Shown here: positions 1-11,700 of the stretch, piece after piece | Position numbering within the stretch: the stretch's first letter is position 1 | How the letters are laid out: every line of letters begins with the position of its first letter | DNA from: Fimbriimonadales bacterium | GTDB taxonomy: Bacteria > Armatimonadota > Fimbriimonadia > Fimbriimonadales > GBS-DC | Reading direction: 5' to 3' | Assembly: GCA_026003075.1 (NCBI GenBank) | Contig: BPGO01000001.1 | Location: forward strand, 310,001-374,000 | Length of the DNA stretch: 64,000 bases | Program-made: the position numbers and the translations under genes | The notes under the pieces: model-generated | Seen by the model: only the letters and a program-made list of their open reading frames with translations | What the model was told of the DNA's origin: nothing | The model's database searches: none

Positions 1-760
1 GTCCGGTCATTTCTACGGGCATGAAGTCGGCGACGGGTTTATTTTTCGCGTGGTCAATGAGCGCGCGCCCGATGAGTATGCCGATGATGATCATCCCAAT
101 GAGCACATGGAGACCGTGCAAGCCCGTCATCACAAAGTAGAAGCCGAAAAACAGCCGTGTGCGCTGTTCGAACTCTTGGGGCGTGACTCTCTTGAAGGCG
201 GTGAACTGACCGTCGCGCGTCTTGCCTAACTCATAAAACTTTTGTCCATTCTCCTCCACTTCGCGCAGCTCGCCCATTTTTTGGGCGTGCTCCACGACGG
301 CGTGCGCGCTGTAGTCCCCGCCGGGGAAGAGGTGATGCTCGAACTTCGCGCTGTACTCGAAATACTTATTTACCATAAAGACGCCTGCGAACAGGAAGGT
401 GAGGAACAGATAGAACGCCTGTTTCTTATGACGATTTTGCATCGCGGCGCGGACGGCGCGTGCCATCGTGTAGCTACTAAACAGCAGTACGAAGGTGTTG
501 AGCGTTCCTATCGGTACGCTGAGTTCATGATGGGCGAGGGTAAACTCCAGCACATATTTGAATCGGTAGATGGCATAGGCGGTGAAGATGGCGCCGAAAA
601 AGAGCACCTCTTGCACGATGAACGCCCACATCCCTATCAAATAGGAAGTGTTTTGCTGTTCGAGCGTTTCGAATTGCTCGCCTAAAATACCATCGCTGTG
701 ATGGTGTCCGTCAGCCGTATGTTCCAGCGTCGCCGTTTTCTGCAGTTCCTGTACGCTCAC
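1..760 (-). CDS. coxC: Cytochrome c oxidase subunit III (partial, 3' end outside window)
   Basis: The 5' part (about 253 codons) of the heme-copper oxidase subunit III, a multi-helix membrane protein of the terminal oxidase. Reading from a GTG at 760, the protein shows the family pattern: 'LIGMWAFIVQEVLFFGAIF' in helix 1, a later 'NTFVLLFSSYTMARAV' helix, and 'FGFYFVMTGLHGLHVLIGM' near the left edge. An extended charged loop of roughly 50 residues separates helices 3 and 4. I chose the GTG because GGAGGAGG lies about ten bases upstream and no in-frame ATG fits. It is the last visible gene of the act-cox operon, separated from coxA by about 110 bases that contain a strong hairpin. The C-terminus lies off the left edge. 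Confidence 0.93.
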   Translation of the reverse strand, partial: MSVQELQKTATLEHTADGHHHSDGILGEQFETLEQQNTSYLIGMWAFIVQEVLFFGAIFTAYAIYRFKYVLEFTLAHHELSVPIGTLNTFVLLFSSYTMARAVRAAMQNRHKKQAFYLFLTFLFAGVFMVNKYFEYSAKFEHHLFPGGDYSAHAVVEHAQKMGELREVEENGQKFYELGKTRDGQFTAFKRVTPQEFEQRTRLFFGFYFVMTGLHGLHVLIGMIIIGILIGRALIDHAKNKPVADFMPVEMTG

Positions 761-829
761 AGTCAGTTAGCCTCCTCCGCCTTTAGAAAGTGTACCACAC
801 TCGGTTGCTGCTTGGCTATGCTCCATGGG

Positions 830-857
830 GTGGCTTGGACAGAATTGTCCAAGCCAC
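830..857 (-). promoter_or_regulatory. 12-bp perfect hairpin in the coxA-coxC gap
   Basis: The arms at 830-841 and 846-857 are perfect inverted repeats (GTGGCTTGGACA / TGTCCAAGCCAC) around the tetraloop GAAT. No T-run follows on either strand, so it is not a textbook intrinsic terminator. In an otherwise tightly packed operon it most likely acts as an mRNA processing, stability or attenuation element that sets the coxC level. That role is inference. Confidence 0.6.
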
Positions 858-869
858 AAAAGCCCCAAT

Positions 870-2543
<1,674 letters not shown>

Positions 2544-2545
2544 AG

Positions 2546-3547
2546 TTATTTACCTCCACCACTGTCACCAGCAAGCGATTTGATATAGGCAATTAGTTGC
2601 ACTAACTGCTCTTCGGATACTTGCCCCTGATAGGGGGGCATCAGGTTTTGATAGCCGGCGTGAATCTTCGCGCCGGGGTTCAAAATCGATTCGCGGATAT
2701 AGGCTTCATCGCCCTTGACGGTGCGTCCGTCCGCAAGTTTGATTTCGCCGCCCCAAGTTTTGGTGATATCGGGCACTTTCACAGCGGAGTTGGGGTTCAA
2801 GTGGCAGGCGTTGCAGCCGAGCGCTTTGAAGGTTTGTTCGCCTTGCTGGGCGAGGGTGAGCGTCCCCCCGCCTGCTGCGCCGCCGCCCATGCTGGTTGTC
2901 GCGGTCGCCAAGCCTTGACCGCCTTTCTCCAGCCATGCCTGAAACTCATCCTCTGGCAGCACGACCACTTTGCCAATCATCTCGGAGTGCTTCGTGCCAC
3001 AGTATTCCGTGCAGAACAGGTGGTACTCTCCGGGTTTTGTGGGCGTGAAATACATCGCGTTGTAGCGCCCCGGCACGGCGTCGCGCTTGACGCGAAACGC
3101 AGGGATGGAGAAGGCGTGGATGACATCTTGCGAGATGAGGCTCACCTTCACCAGGCGCCCCGCAGGCAGGGTCAGAATATTGTTTTCGCGTACGCCGTTC
3201 GGGTGCTGACAGTGCCACATCCACTGTTTGCCGATGACGAACACCTCGTAGTAGCCCTCGCGCGGCGCGTAGATGTCGGCGTAGAGCTTGGTCGCCCAGC
3301 CGAAAATGACGAGCGCCAATATCAGGGGGATAATCGTCCACGCCAGTTCCACGCGCAGGTCACTCTCGGTCGCGTTGGAGCGGTCTACCGCGTTGTTGTC
3401 AGCTCGATAACGAACAGCGAGGTAGATCACCCCAAACAAGACGATGCCGCCAAACACCACTGCCAGCAGCGTAATCGCCCAATAGAGTAGCGAGATGTCC
3501 GCGCCCTCCTTGGAAGCCGTCGGCGGTACTAATGGGAAGTTCCACAT
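2546..3547 (-). CDS. coxB: Cytochrome c oxidase subunit II with fused cytochrome c domain
   Basis: CuA-bearing electron-entry subunit, 333 residues. Two N-terminal helices (about 20-45 and 68-92) anchor a periplasmic cupredoxin domain. CuA ligands are visible in 'SQDVIHAF' and in '[12 protein letters not shown]'. After a Gly/Ala-rich linker near residue 220, a C-terminal cytochrome c domain carries the heme motif 'CNACH' and a distal Met in 'NLMPPYQG'. The fusion makes this a caa3-type oxidase, able to take electrons directly from a donor such as alternative complex III. The start ATG overlaps the SCO stop by one base (TGATG), so the two genes are probably translationally coupled. Confidence 0.98.
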   Translation of the reverse strand: MWNFPLVPPTASKEGADISLLYWAITLLAVVFGGIVLFGVIYLAVRYRADNNAVDRSNATESDLRVELAWTIIPLILALVIFGWATKLYADIYAPREGYYEVFVIGKQWMWHCQHPNGVRENNILTLPAGRLVKVSLISQDVIHAFSIPAFRVKRDAVPGRYNAMYFTPTKPGEYHLFCTEYCGTKHSEMIGKVVVLPEDEFQAWLEKGGQGLATATTSMGGGAAGGGTLTLAQQGEQTFKALGCNACHLNPNSAVKVPDITKTWGGEIKLADGRTVKGDEAYIRESILNPGAKIHAGYQNLMPPYQGQVSEEQLVQLIAYIKSLAGDSGGGK

Positions 3548-4434
3548 CAGTCGTTCACCTCACTTGAATTATCGGTTGTTTGCTTGCGGCGTCGCTCCAG
3601 CAGTAACGCGCCGCCAATCAGAGTCGCTAAACTGAGCACCGTAATGATACCCGCCAACTGAATCACGCGCAAAATCACCAATCCGTACCGCCCTGTGGAG
3701 GGGTCGTACTGGAAGCAATACATCACCGCGCTCAGCACCGGGTTGCCGATTTTTCCTTGCGACGATTCGGCGAGGGCAAACTTCAGGTCACGCGCGGAAA
3801 ACTCCACCCCTATCAGGTAGCGCGAGAGTTTCCCGTCGGGCGTGGCAATCATAATCCCGGCGCCGTGCGCGTATTGCTTGGTCTGCGGGTCGTAGGTGTA
3901 CTTGAACCCCACGGCATCCGCTAAACGCTTGATATTTTTCTCTTCACCGACCAGGAAGTGCCACCCCTGTTCGGCGGTACCGTGTTTATATTCCTTTGCG
4001 TAGTTCGCCTTCTTTTTGGCGGCGAGTTCGGGGGTCTCGGTCGGCGAAATGCTCACCGTCACCACTTCAAACTCCTGCCCCACTTTCCAATCCAAAGCGT
4101 TCATTGTGCGCGTGAGCTCGTTCAGCACGACGGTGCAGAGCATGGGGCACTCGTAATACGCCAGCACGAGTATCACAGGGCGCTTGCCGAAGTAGTCGCC
4201 CAGTTTGACGGTTTTCCCCGTCTCGTCTTTGAAGGTCAATTCCAGCGGGATCTGCGTACCGAGCTTCTGCTCGATGCCAATTTGGCTGGTGATACTCTTA
4301 TAGCGCTCTTTGGCGGCGGTCTCGCCGATTTCGCCGCTGGGACCGCGATAGAGTTGCGCTGACGCCCAACTCAGCGTCACGCTCAATCCCAATAGCCCTG
4401 TCCATAGTCGGTTTCTATAGGTCGTCATAGTCAT
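3547..4434 (-). CDS. SCO1/SenC family copper chaperone, membrane anchored
   Basis: Thioredoxin-fold protein of about 295 residues for CuA assembly in CoxB. An N-terminal signal segment (LLGLSVTLSWASA) is followed by the SCO domain with the copper-binding pair in 'ECPMLC' (CxxxC) and the conserved His in 'YAHGAGIMI'. A C-terminal helix ('LAGIITVLSLATLIGGALLL') and a basic tail tether it to the membrane, as is common for SCO proteins encoded with alternative complex III. Three starts (GTG 4440, ATG 4434, ATG 4428) lie close together. I chose ATG 4434 because GGAG sits five bases ahead of it. It lies between the small membrane protein gene and coxB. Confidence 0.93.
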   Translation of the reverse strand: MTMTTYRNRLWTGLLGLSVTLSWASAQLYRGPSGEIGETAAKERYKSITSQIGIEQKLGTQIPLELTFKDETGKTVKLGDYFGKRPVILVLAYYECPMLCTVVLNELTRTMNALDWKVGQEFEVVTVSISPTETPELAAKKKANYAKEYKHGTAEQGWHFLVGEEKNIKRLADAVGFKYTYDPQTKQYAHGAGIMIATPDGKLSRYLIGVEFSARDLKFALAESSQGKIGNPVLSAVMYCFQYDPSTGRYGLVILRVIQLAGIITVLSLATLIGGALLLERRRKQTTDNSSEVND

Positions 4435-4451
4435 ACACACTCCACTTACTA

Positions 4452-4844
4452 TTACAGCCCTTTTTGCAGAATCAGTTCCTTTGCGCGTTCCACGGGGATA
4501 CGCACCTTGCCCGTTGCCTCATCGAGGATTTCATAGGTCGTGGTCTTGCGCTGTTCTTCCGCGGCGAACTTCTCCCAGTCGCGCATGGGGAAGCCCTGCA
4601 CGCGTGGTTCGGGCGGTAGTTGGCGCTGGAGCGCCTCGGGACGCACTGAGGGCAGGTCCGCGCGCTGATTCGGCAGCACCCACTGATACACTATCCACGC
4701 GATGATGAGCGTAGCGATCATTGTGAAGAAGATGAGCGCGAGGAACTGCGTCATTCGCCCGACCGACAGGTCGCGTTCCTCGTACGGCTCTTTCTGAATG
4801 AGTTCCAACTCTTCAGGGTCTACCGGTTTGAGAATGTCTGCCAT
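4452..4844 (-). CDS. Small single-span membrane protein of the ACIII-oxidase operon
   Basis: 130-residue protein with an acidic N-terminus, one membrane helix at about 31-54 ('FLALIFFTMIATLIIAWIVY'), and a soluble C-terminal part containing 'PEPRVQ', 'RDWEKFAAEE' and 'GKVRIPVERAKELIL'. From memory, the ending RIP(V/I)(D/E)RA is shared by small proteins encoded next to ActF and SCO in other phyla; I could not confirm this by search. The conserved location and the single helix suggest an accessory subunit or assembly factor of the ACIII-caa3 supercomplex. AAGGAGG precedes the ATG by about seven bases. The function is inferred from context. Confidence 0.75.
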   Translation of the reverse strand: MADILKPVDPEELELIQKEPYEERDLSVGRMTQFLALIFFTMIATLIIAWIVYQWVLPNQRADLPSVRPEALQRQLPPEPRVQGFPMRDWEKFAAEEQRKTTTYEILDEATGKVRIPVERAKELILQKGL

Positions 4845-4856
4845 CGCATGACCTCC

Positions 4857-6074
4857 TTAGTGCGCCGCCTCCAGCAGGCGTGGCTCGTTCTTGGGTACAA
4901 GGGCGCGCTTGAGCAGGTTGCCCAGCATAAAGTAGAACCAGATCCCACCCAAGCCCACGAACGCCGCCACATCATAAAGACTGATGCTCAGCGTTTCGGA
5001 CCACATCGGCTTAATCTGCCAGAAAATCTCCACGACGCGGATCGCCAACACAATCATCACGCCGACGAGCAACTGTTTGGGAATCCACTTCGTGCGCGGC
5101 GCCATAAACCAGAAGAACGGGACGAAGAACTGGAATATCGGGATGAGGTACGCGATATACTGCCAGCCGCCCAGATTGCGCCGCAGATAGAACTGCGTGA
5201 ACTCGTACAGGTTGCCTGAGTAGGTAATTAGCAGTTGTGAGAACGAGACATACGACCAGAACACGCAGAGCGTGAACATGAAGTTGCCCCAATCGCGTCG
5301 GTAGCCCTCGTAGCCCTCGTGGTAGACGATGGGCTTATAGAGAGGCAGGTCGCGCCACGAGAGCACCATATACAGCGCGAGCGCGAGCATGTTTAATCCG
5401 AAGCCCGCCACCATAATCACGGCATACATCGTGGAGAACCAGTGGGGTTGCAGCGACTGCCCCCAGTCCACCATCGCCAGCGTGAAGGTGAGCATGAACA
5501 CCACGATTCCGAACGCGGCGAAGCCCGACCGCTGGCGCGAGAGGATCTCCGCCTTGACGGGGTTGCCGACCTCGTCTTCCTGTTTCGAGCCGTCCCAGAG
5601 CCGCTTCGCGAAGAACGCCCAAATCGCGATATAGATGACGGCAGCGATTGCAAAGCGCGTTTCGTTCAGCCATGGACGCTTCGCTTGCAGAACGGGGTCG
5701 GCGACGACGACCTCCTTGTGCGTCCATTCAAAAATGCCATGCGTCACGAACACATCGTAGAGAATGGGCAGCAACGCAATCGCCATCAGGGGGAACACCA
5801 GCATCGCCGCCGATTCGAAGATTCGAATCAGGGGTAGTCCCCAGCGTCCCCGCACGGTGTGGAGCAGCAGGCTGAGTCCCAATCCGCCCAGCGTCATGCC
5901 CATCCAGTAGAAGAACGCGAGATGATAGCCTTGTAGGGCGAGTTTGGGGTTCGTCGCCAGCCCAGACGCCCACACGGCTAAGCCCAGAATCCCCAGTCCC
6001 AGCGCGATGGGGCGTCCCCGCGTGATTCGCTGCCGAACTTCCTGTTCCGAGAGTGCCGTTGTTGTCGCTGCCAT
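4857..6074 (-). CDS. actF: Alternative complex III subunit ActF (integral membrane, NrfD-like)
   Basis: 405-residue polytopic protein with around ten membrane helices and short polar loops, matching the quinol:cytochrome c oxidoreductase membrane subunit ActF. ActF and ActC together form the membrane core of ACIII, which oxidises menaquinol or ubiquinol in place of a bc1 complex. The N-terminus is Ala/Thr-rich and the protein ends 'LLEAAH'. It sits three bases downstream of actE and twelve bases upstream of the small membrane protein gene. Assignment rests on topology, length and the complete act gene order rather than on a single motif. Confidence 0.93.
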   Translation of the reverse strand: MAATTTALSEQEVRQRITRGRPIALGLGILGLAVWASGLATNPKLALQGYHLAFFYWMGMTLGGLGLSLLLHTVRGRWGLPLIRIFESAAMLVFPLMAIALLPILYDVFVTHGIFEWTHKEVVVADPVLQAKRPWLNETRFAIAAVIYIAIWAFFAKRLWDGSKQEDEVGNPVKAEILSRQRSGFAAFGIVVFMLTFTLAMVDWGQSLQPHWFSTMYAVIMVAGFGLNMLALALYMVLSWRDLPLYKPIVYHEGYEGYRRDWGNFMFTLCVFWSYVSFSQLLITYSGNLYEFTQFYLRRNLGGWQYIAYLIPIFQFFVPFFWFMAPRTKWIPKQLLVGVMIVLAIRVVEIFWQIKPMWSETLSISLYDVAAFVGLGGIWFYFMLGNLLKRALVPKNEPRLLEAAH

Positions 6075-6076
6075 GC

Positions 6077-6751
6077 TTAGTTCTCCTGCGCAAGATTGCG
6101 TGGCTGACGCTCGCGTTTCGCTTGTTCCGCTTGCGCCAGCTTTTCGATATCCTCGGGAGCTAAATCTTTCAGGTTCGCGTTCTGGCTGAGCTGTAGCACG
6201 CGTACATACGCCGCTATTGCCCAGAGTTCTTCATCGGTCATTCGCGAGCCATAGCCGTACATAATGCCGAAGCCGTATTTGCCCGAGGTGAAGAAGTAGC
6301 CTATCGGCTGGGTCAGCAGCTGCTCGCGCACCAGCGAGGGCACGGGTCGGGGCCACTGCCCACGCAAGGCGATCATGCCTTTGCCGTCCCCTGCCCGACC
6401 GTGGCATTGGGCGCAAAAGATATTATATTTCTCCTGACCCTTATTCAAGAGCTCGCGTGTGAGCTTGACCTGCGGAGGCAGTTTGGTAAGCAGGTTGCCC
6501 TGCGCGTCCTTGCCCGTGATGAACGGGTCGTTCGGATCCTGGAGTTTGCCCCGTGCGATGGTGTTTTCGGGCATTGGGCGTGAGCCGTCGCCGTAAATCT
6601 TGCCGTCGAAGCCCTTTACGGGGTCAGTAAGGGCGTAAAACTCGCTGTTGGCTTGTGCCTTAACCTTCTGCTGCACCCACATATCGGTACGGCAGCCCGT
6701 GAGCACCAGCAGGTTCAGCGCCAGCAGTCCACCAAGCGCGTATCGTTTCAT
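6077..6751 (-). CDS. actE: Alternative complex III subunit ActE (monoheme cytochrome c lipoprotein)
   Basis: About 224 residues. The N-terminus is a lipoprotein signal with lipobox 'LVLTGC', placing the protein at the outer face of the membrane. A single heme c motif 'CAQCHGRAGDGKG' lies near residue 115, and 'GIMYGYGSRMTDEELW' gives a likely axial Met. In ACIII, ActE is a monoheme cytochrome on the electron route to the oxidase. The start is either GTG 6754 or ATG 6751. I prefer the ATG, which overlaps the actD stop by one base and has GGAGGTG upstream. Confidence 0.95.
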   Translation of the reverse strand: MKRYALGGLLALNLLVLTGCRTDMWVQQKVKAQANSEFYALTDPVKGFDGKIYGDGSRPMPENTIARGKLQDPNDPFITGKDAQGNLLTKLPPQVKLTRELLNKGQEKYNIFCAQCHGRAGDGKGMIALRGQWPRPVPSLVREQLLTQPIGYFFTSGKYGFGIMYGYGSRMTDEELWAIAAYVRVLQLSQNANLKDLAPEDIEKLAQAEQAKRERQPRNLAQEN

Positions 6752-7299
6752 CACTCGGGCACCTCCGCGATGCTAATCGGGTTCAACGACTGCAAAAACT
6801 CATACACCTTGTTGCGGTCGAAATTGGGGTCTTGGCTTTCGATGCAGACGAAGAAGCGGTCGGAGCTGGCGCGAGCGAACTGGGGCACATTGAACACGGG
6901 ATGATAGTAGGTGAGCATGCGGTTGTAGATATGCGTGCCGAAGAACGCGCCAAACGCCGCCGCCAATACCATGCCCTCAAAAGTAATCGGGATAAAGTAG
7001 GGCCAGCTGAGCAGGTCGCGTCCTGCCACATTCAGCGGATAGTCGACCAAGTTCGTCCATGCCTGCAAGCTGAACGCGCCGATGGCGCCGAGCAGCCCCA
7101 TCGTAAACACTGTCCAGGGCACTTTCGCCTCTTTGACGCCCATCGCGGCGGTCAGCCCGTGAATGGGGAACGGCGTGTAGCAGTCGAACTTACGGTACCC
7201 CGCCTCCCGGGTGCGTCGCGCCGCCTCCAGCAGCTGGTCTGGCGTTTCGAACTCCGCCATAATCCCGTAGAGCTTGGGAGTGGTCTCTGCATGCGCCAT
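6751..7299 (-). CDS. actD: Alternative complex III subunit ActD (DUF3341)
   Basis: 182 residues. An N-terminal soluble domain ('YGIMAEFETPDQLLEAARR', then 'YTPFPIHGL') is typical of DUF3341. Two membrane helices follow (about 62-82 and 105-125), then a short soluble tail with 'DRFFVCIESQDP'. ActD is a structural subunit that packs against the ActC/ActF core. Its ATG overlaps the actC stop by one base and its stop overlaps the actE start, so translation of actC, actD and actE is probably coupled. Confidence 0.95.
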   Translation of the reverse strand: MAHAETTPKLYGIMAEFETPDQLLEAARRTREAGYRKFDCYTPFPIHGLTAAMGVKEAKVPWTVFTMGLLGAIGAFSLQAWTNLVDYPLNVAGRDLLSWPYFIPITFEGMVLAAAFGAFFGTHIYNRMLTYYHPVFNVPQFARASSDRFFVCIESQDPNFDRNKVYEFLQSLNPISIAEVPE

Positions 7300-8735
7300 T
7301 ATTGACCACCTCCTTGCGGGACGGGTGCGGTGGGCTTGCTCTCATGGGCGTGTGCACCGCCGTGTCCGTTGTGCCCATGATAGAGTTTGTACCAGAGCTC
7401 CTTCAGCTCCGCCACCGCCAACATCGGGATAAATCGCGCGAACACAAACATCATCATGATGAAGAAGCCGATCGTGCCCAGATAGAGCCACCAGTCGTTA
7501 ATCGTGGGCGTGTACATGCCCCACGCCGACGGGGTGAAGTCGCGATGCAGGCTCATCACCACAATCACGAACCGCTCAAACCACATCCCGATGTTCACGA
7601 TAATCGAGATGATGAACAGCACCAGCAGGTTCTGGCGGATTTTCGGCGACCAGAGCAGTTGGGGCACGATGCCGTTGCAGAAAATCAACGCCCAGTACGC
7701 CGCCCAGTACGGGCCGAAGAATCGGTTCACCACCAGGAACTGCTCGAACTGGTTGCCGCTATACCAGCCGAAGAACATCTCGCACAGATAACCGTAGAAC
7801 ACGATCCAGCCTGTGGCGAGCATCACCTTCGCCATCCAGTCGATGTGGTTCATGGTGATGTAGTCTTTCAGCTTGGGATAGAGGATTCGGAACGGGATGA
7901 CGAGTGTAAGCACCATCGCGAACCCGGAGAAGATGGCGCCCGCGACGAAGTAGGGTGGGAAGATGGTGACATGCCAGCCGGGCACGATGGAAATCGCGAA
8001 GTCTAACGACACGATGGAGTGTACCGACAGCACCAGCGGCGTGGATAGTCCCGCCAGCAGCAGGTACGCTTGCTCCCAGCGCATCCAGTGGATGGCGGAG
8101 TTGCGCCAGCCCAGTGCGAAGATCCCGTTCAGCACGCGGGAAATTTGGCTCTTGGCGCGGTCGCGCATCTTCGCCAAGTCGGGGATCAGCCCCATGTACC
8201 AGAACAGCACGGAAACCGTGAAGTAGGTGGACACCGCCCACACATCCCACTCCAGCGGGCTGCGGAACTGAGGCCACATCGCCAGCCAGTTGGGGATGGG
8301 GAAGAGCCAGTACGCTACCCACGGTCGCCCTGTGTGGAACAGCGGGAAGATGCCCGCGCACATCACGGCGAAGATGGTCATCGCCTCGGCGAATCGGTTG
8401 ATGGACATGCGCCAGGTTTGTCGCAGCAAGAGCAAAATCGCGGAAATCAGCGTGCCCGCGTGCCCGATACCAATCCACCAAACGAAGTTGATAATGGCAA
8501 ATCCCCAGGCGACGGGCTGGTTGATGCCCCAGATACCCGTACCCACAGCCACCAGATACACGAGCGCCATCAGCAACGCGAACGCGCCAATCAGTCCCAG
8601 CCCGAACATGATTGTCCACGCCATCGGGTGGCGCTCCATCGGGATGCTGGTAATCTGATCCGTGATGCGCTCGTAGGTCTGCTGCCCCTCAAATAGAGGG
8701 AACTCCTTGATTTCTGCCTTAATGGTCTGTTGCAT
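7299..8735 (-). CDS. actC: Alternative complex III subunit ActC (NrfD-like quinol-binding core)
   Basis: 478-residue integral membrane protein of the NrfD/PsrC family with around ten helices. It is the quinol-oxidising membrane subunit of ACIII, working with the Fe-S protein ActB. The open frame extends upstream, but the best start is ATG 8735: GGAGG lies eight bases ahead and the protein then begins 'MQQTIKAEIKEFPLF', a normal cytoplasmic leader. This leaves a 17-base overlap with the actB stop. The C-terminus is His- and Gly-rich ('HGHNGHGGAHAH'), which could bind metal but may just be a flexible tail. Confidence 0.95.
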   Translation of the reverse strand: MQQTIKAEIKEFPLFEGQQTYERITDQITSIPMERHPMAWTIMFGLGLIGAFALLMALVYLVAVGTGIWGINQPVAWGFAIINFVWWIGIGHAGTLISAILLLLRQTWRMSINRFAEAMTIFAVMCAGIFPLFHTGRPWVAYWLFPIPNWLAMWPQFRSPLEWDVWAVSTYFTVSVLFWYMGLIPDLAKMRDRAKSQISRVLNGIFALGWRNSAIHWMRWEQAYLLLAGLSTPLVLSVHSIVSLDFAISIVPGWHVTIFPPYFVAGAIFSGFAMVLTLVIPFRILYPKLKDYITMNHIDWMAKVMLATGWIVFYGYLCEMFFGWYSGNQFEQFLVVNRFFGPYWAAYWALIFCNGIVPQLLWSPKIRQNLLVLFIISIIVNIGMWFERFVIVVMSLHRDFTPSAWGMYTPTINDWWLYLGTIGFFIMMMFVFARFIPMLAVAELKELWYKLYHGHNGHGGAHAHESKPTAPVPQGGGQ

Positions 8736-11700
8736 GGCTTGCCTCCGCGCCGCTGAGTTCTGGGTTCGGATTGTCGATTTTGGCAAGGTAAGTGGTTCGC
8801 GGTCGGGCATTCAGCTCGCCCAGAATCGCGAAGTTGTGCGGTTGCTGCTTCATCAGATGTACACGGCTCTCAGGATCGTTCATATCACCGAACACGATCG
8901 CTTGGGTGGGACATGCCTGCTGGCACGCCGTAACCACCTCGCCATCGCGAATGCGTCGGTTCTCGCGCTTGGCTAAGATACGCGCTTTACTAATCCGCTG
9001 CACGCAGTAGGTGCATTTCTCCATGACACCGCGCCCGCGCACCGTGACATCGGGGTTCTGCAACAGGTGGAGCACAGGCGACTTCATGTAGCTGTAGCGA
9101 TAGTAATTGAAGCGTCGCACTTTGTAGGGGCAGTTGTTGGAGCAGTAGCGTGTTCCCACGCAGCGGTTATACACCATCGCGTTTAGCCCCTCGTGGTCAT
9201 GCACGGTCGCCGCTACAGGGCACACCAACTCACACGGCGCGTTCTCACACTGCATACAGGGGATGGGCATCTGGTACACGCGCGGGTTTTCTACTTTGCC
9301 CTTGAAGTAGCGGTCGATGCGCAGCCACAGCATTTCGCGTCCGCGCATCACTTCCTCTTTGCCCACGACGGGGATATTGTTCTCAGCTTGGCACGCGGTC
9401 ACGCATGCGCTACAGCCCGTGCAGACGGTGGGGTCGATCACCATCGCCCACGCATAGCGATAGTTGTCAGGGTTCTCGTAGCGGTCATAGGTCCACCGCT
9501 CCGGATACATCGATGGATGCTTCCGCTCGTAGCCCTTGCGGTGCGGCTTGTTTTTCAGCTCGGGGTCTTGCTTGAACTCCTCCAGCAAGCCCGTTAGAAT
9601 TATGGGGCGATGTTGCGTGCTGTCTAAATGGATGTCCCCTTTCTGGCGTGTGTCGATGAGGTGATGCTCTTCGGTGCGCGCCACGGGATACCGCTCGGCT
9701 TGCGGGATGACCTCCACGCCGGTACGAATCCACGGCGAATCAGAGGTGCGTAGCAGGTAGGTGTTGAACCCTGTTCCCGAGCCTTTTTCGCCTGCACGCG
9801 TGCGCCCATAGCCCAAATGGAGCGTGATGCAGTCGTCGGCGTGTCCTGGAATCGGGTACGCCGCCACGCGCATCGCCTGACCGTTCACGCTGAGCGTTAC
9901 AATCGGCGCATCGCCTTTTACAAACGAGGCATCCTCAAAGAACGCCCATGTGCCCTTGCGGCGCAGCCCCAGATTTTCAAAAGTCTTGAGGCTCATGTAG
10001 GCCAAGTTATCCCAGCACACGCGCGTCACGGGCTTGGGCAGCTCTTGGAGCCAGGCGTTGTTGGCAAACCGCCCGTCGTACACGGTGGGGTCAGGCGCAA
10101 AGCGTACTTCGTAGGTTTTCACGCCTGCCTGTACGGGGGCAAGCTCGTAAATCGGCGATTGCACGATGAGCGGCGTCTGCTTCAGCGCGACCTGCTTGAT
10201 CGGCTTCGCCGTGCGCGGCAGCACGCCGTCATGCACCCCTTTGCGCCACACCCCATCGAACTGCGCGTCGGGCGCCAGCTTCGCTTGTTTCCAGTGGTCT
10301 TGTACTAATTTGAAAGTTTCACCGGGCGCGCCGTTCAGTTGCGCCATGACTTCCAACGCCGTGCGTGTGTTGGGGTACAGCGGGAAAATCAGCGGCTGCT
10401 GAATGGTAACCGTGCCGTCGAAGGCACGCACATCGCCCCACGCCTCAAACGGGTGGCTTTCAGGCAAGTGCCAAGTGCACAGCACGGCGGTCTCGTCCAC
10501 ATACATCCCGTGATGGACGCTGAACGGCACTTTTGGAATCAGATCCTTGAAGTTCAAGTCGGCGGGTGCGTTGTAAGCGGGGTTCACGCCGCCCAGCATG
10601 ATAAGCACTTCGACCGCGTTGTTTTTCAGGTCGTCTGCAAGTTGTTTAATTTGTTGCATGTGCAGCACGGGCTTCTCTTCGGGCGGCGCGGTGAACACGA
10701 CCGTCTTGCCCAAGTTGCCCAGGTGCGCGTTGAGGGCGTGCGCGATGGCGTGGACGGCAGGCGGTTGTGCCTCGCCAACGATTACGAGGCTTTCGCCTTT
10801 GTGTGCCGCCAACTCGCTTGCTACCACTTGCGCCCACTTCTGCTCGGTGTTGGTAAGGTCGCCCTCAACGGTGGCCTGCACAGGCGCGCCGAGCAGCGTG
10901 GCCATCTCATACAAGAGGCGGGCGATTTTGCTGGAGCGGATGGGCAGACGCTCGTCCGCCGTCATGCCGGTCACGGTGAACATCGGCTCGGCAACATAGA
11001 GGCGGTTCATCTCGGTCTGCCCAGCGCGGAGGCGTCTGCCGTCCGCGAACTCACGGGCGTAGCGTACGGCGCCCGGCTCGGTGTACAGAAAATCGCTATC
11101 CAGTGCGACGATGACCTTCGCGTTGCGCAGGCGATAGATAGGGTTGAGCCACTCGCCGAACGCTATCCGTGCGCCTTCGTACACATTGTCGCGGTTCACA
11201 GGCTCGTACTGATACCACTTCGCCTGCGGATAGGTCTGCAGGAACTTCTGAATCTGCGCGGCGAGCGATGGGGAGACCACCCGTCCCGTGAGGATTCGGA
11301 TGCCCGCGCCGCCTTTCGCAGCTTGTTGCCCCAGCGCGTTCTGTACATCGGCATCGAAAGCGCGCCAAGTTTCGGGACGCCCAAAACGCAGCACGGTCTG
11401 CGAGCGGTCAGGGTCATAGAGGTCTAAGATTTGGGCTTGCGTGATGGCGTCGGTCGCGCCGAGGCTGGTCGGGTGGTCGGGGTTGCCCTCCAGTTTGACA
11501 GGGCGTCCCTCGTACACGCGCCCCAGCACGCCAATCGCATAGCCGTTGGTCAGCACCGCTGTCGCATAGTAGTTCGAGACGCCCACGGTGCGGTCGGTCG
11601 GCGTCTTGGGACGCGAGATGACAGGACCTTGCGGCTTGTAGCCACACGCCGACAGCCCTGCCAGCGCCATCGACGCGCCCATCAGCTTCAAAAACTGCCG

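Noticed and set aside
10339-11427. Long open frame (over 350 codons) on the plus strand opposite actB
   Set aside because: It lies fully inside actB, has no Shine-Dalgarno, and its translation is Arg/His/Val-rich low-information sequence. It is a codon-bias shadow of a GC-rich gene.
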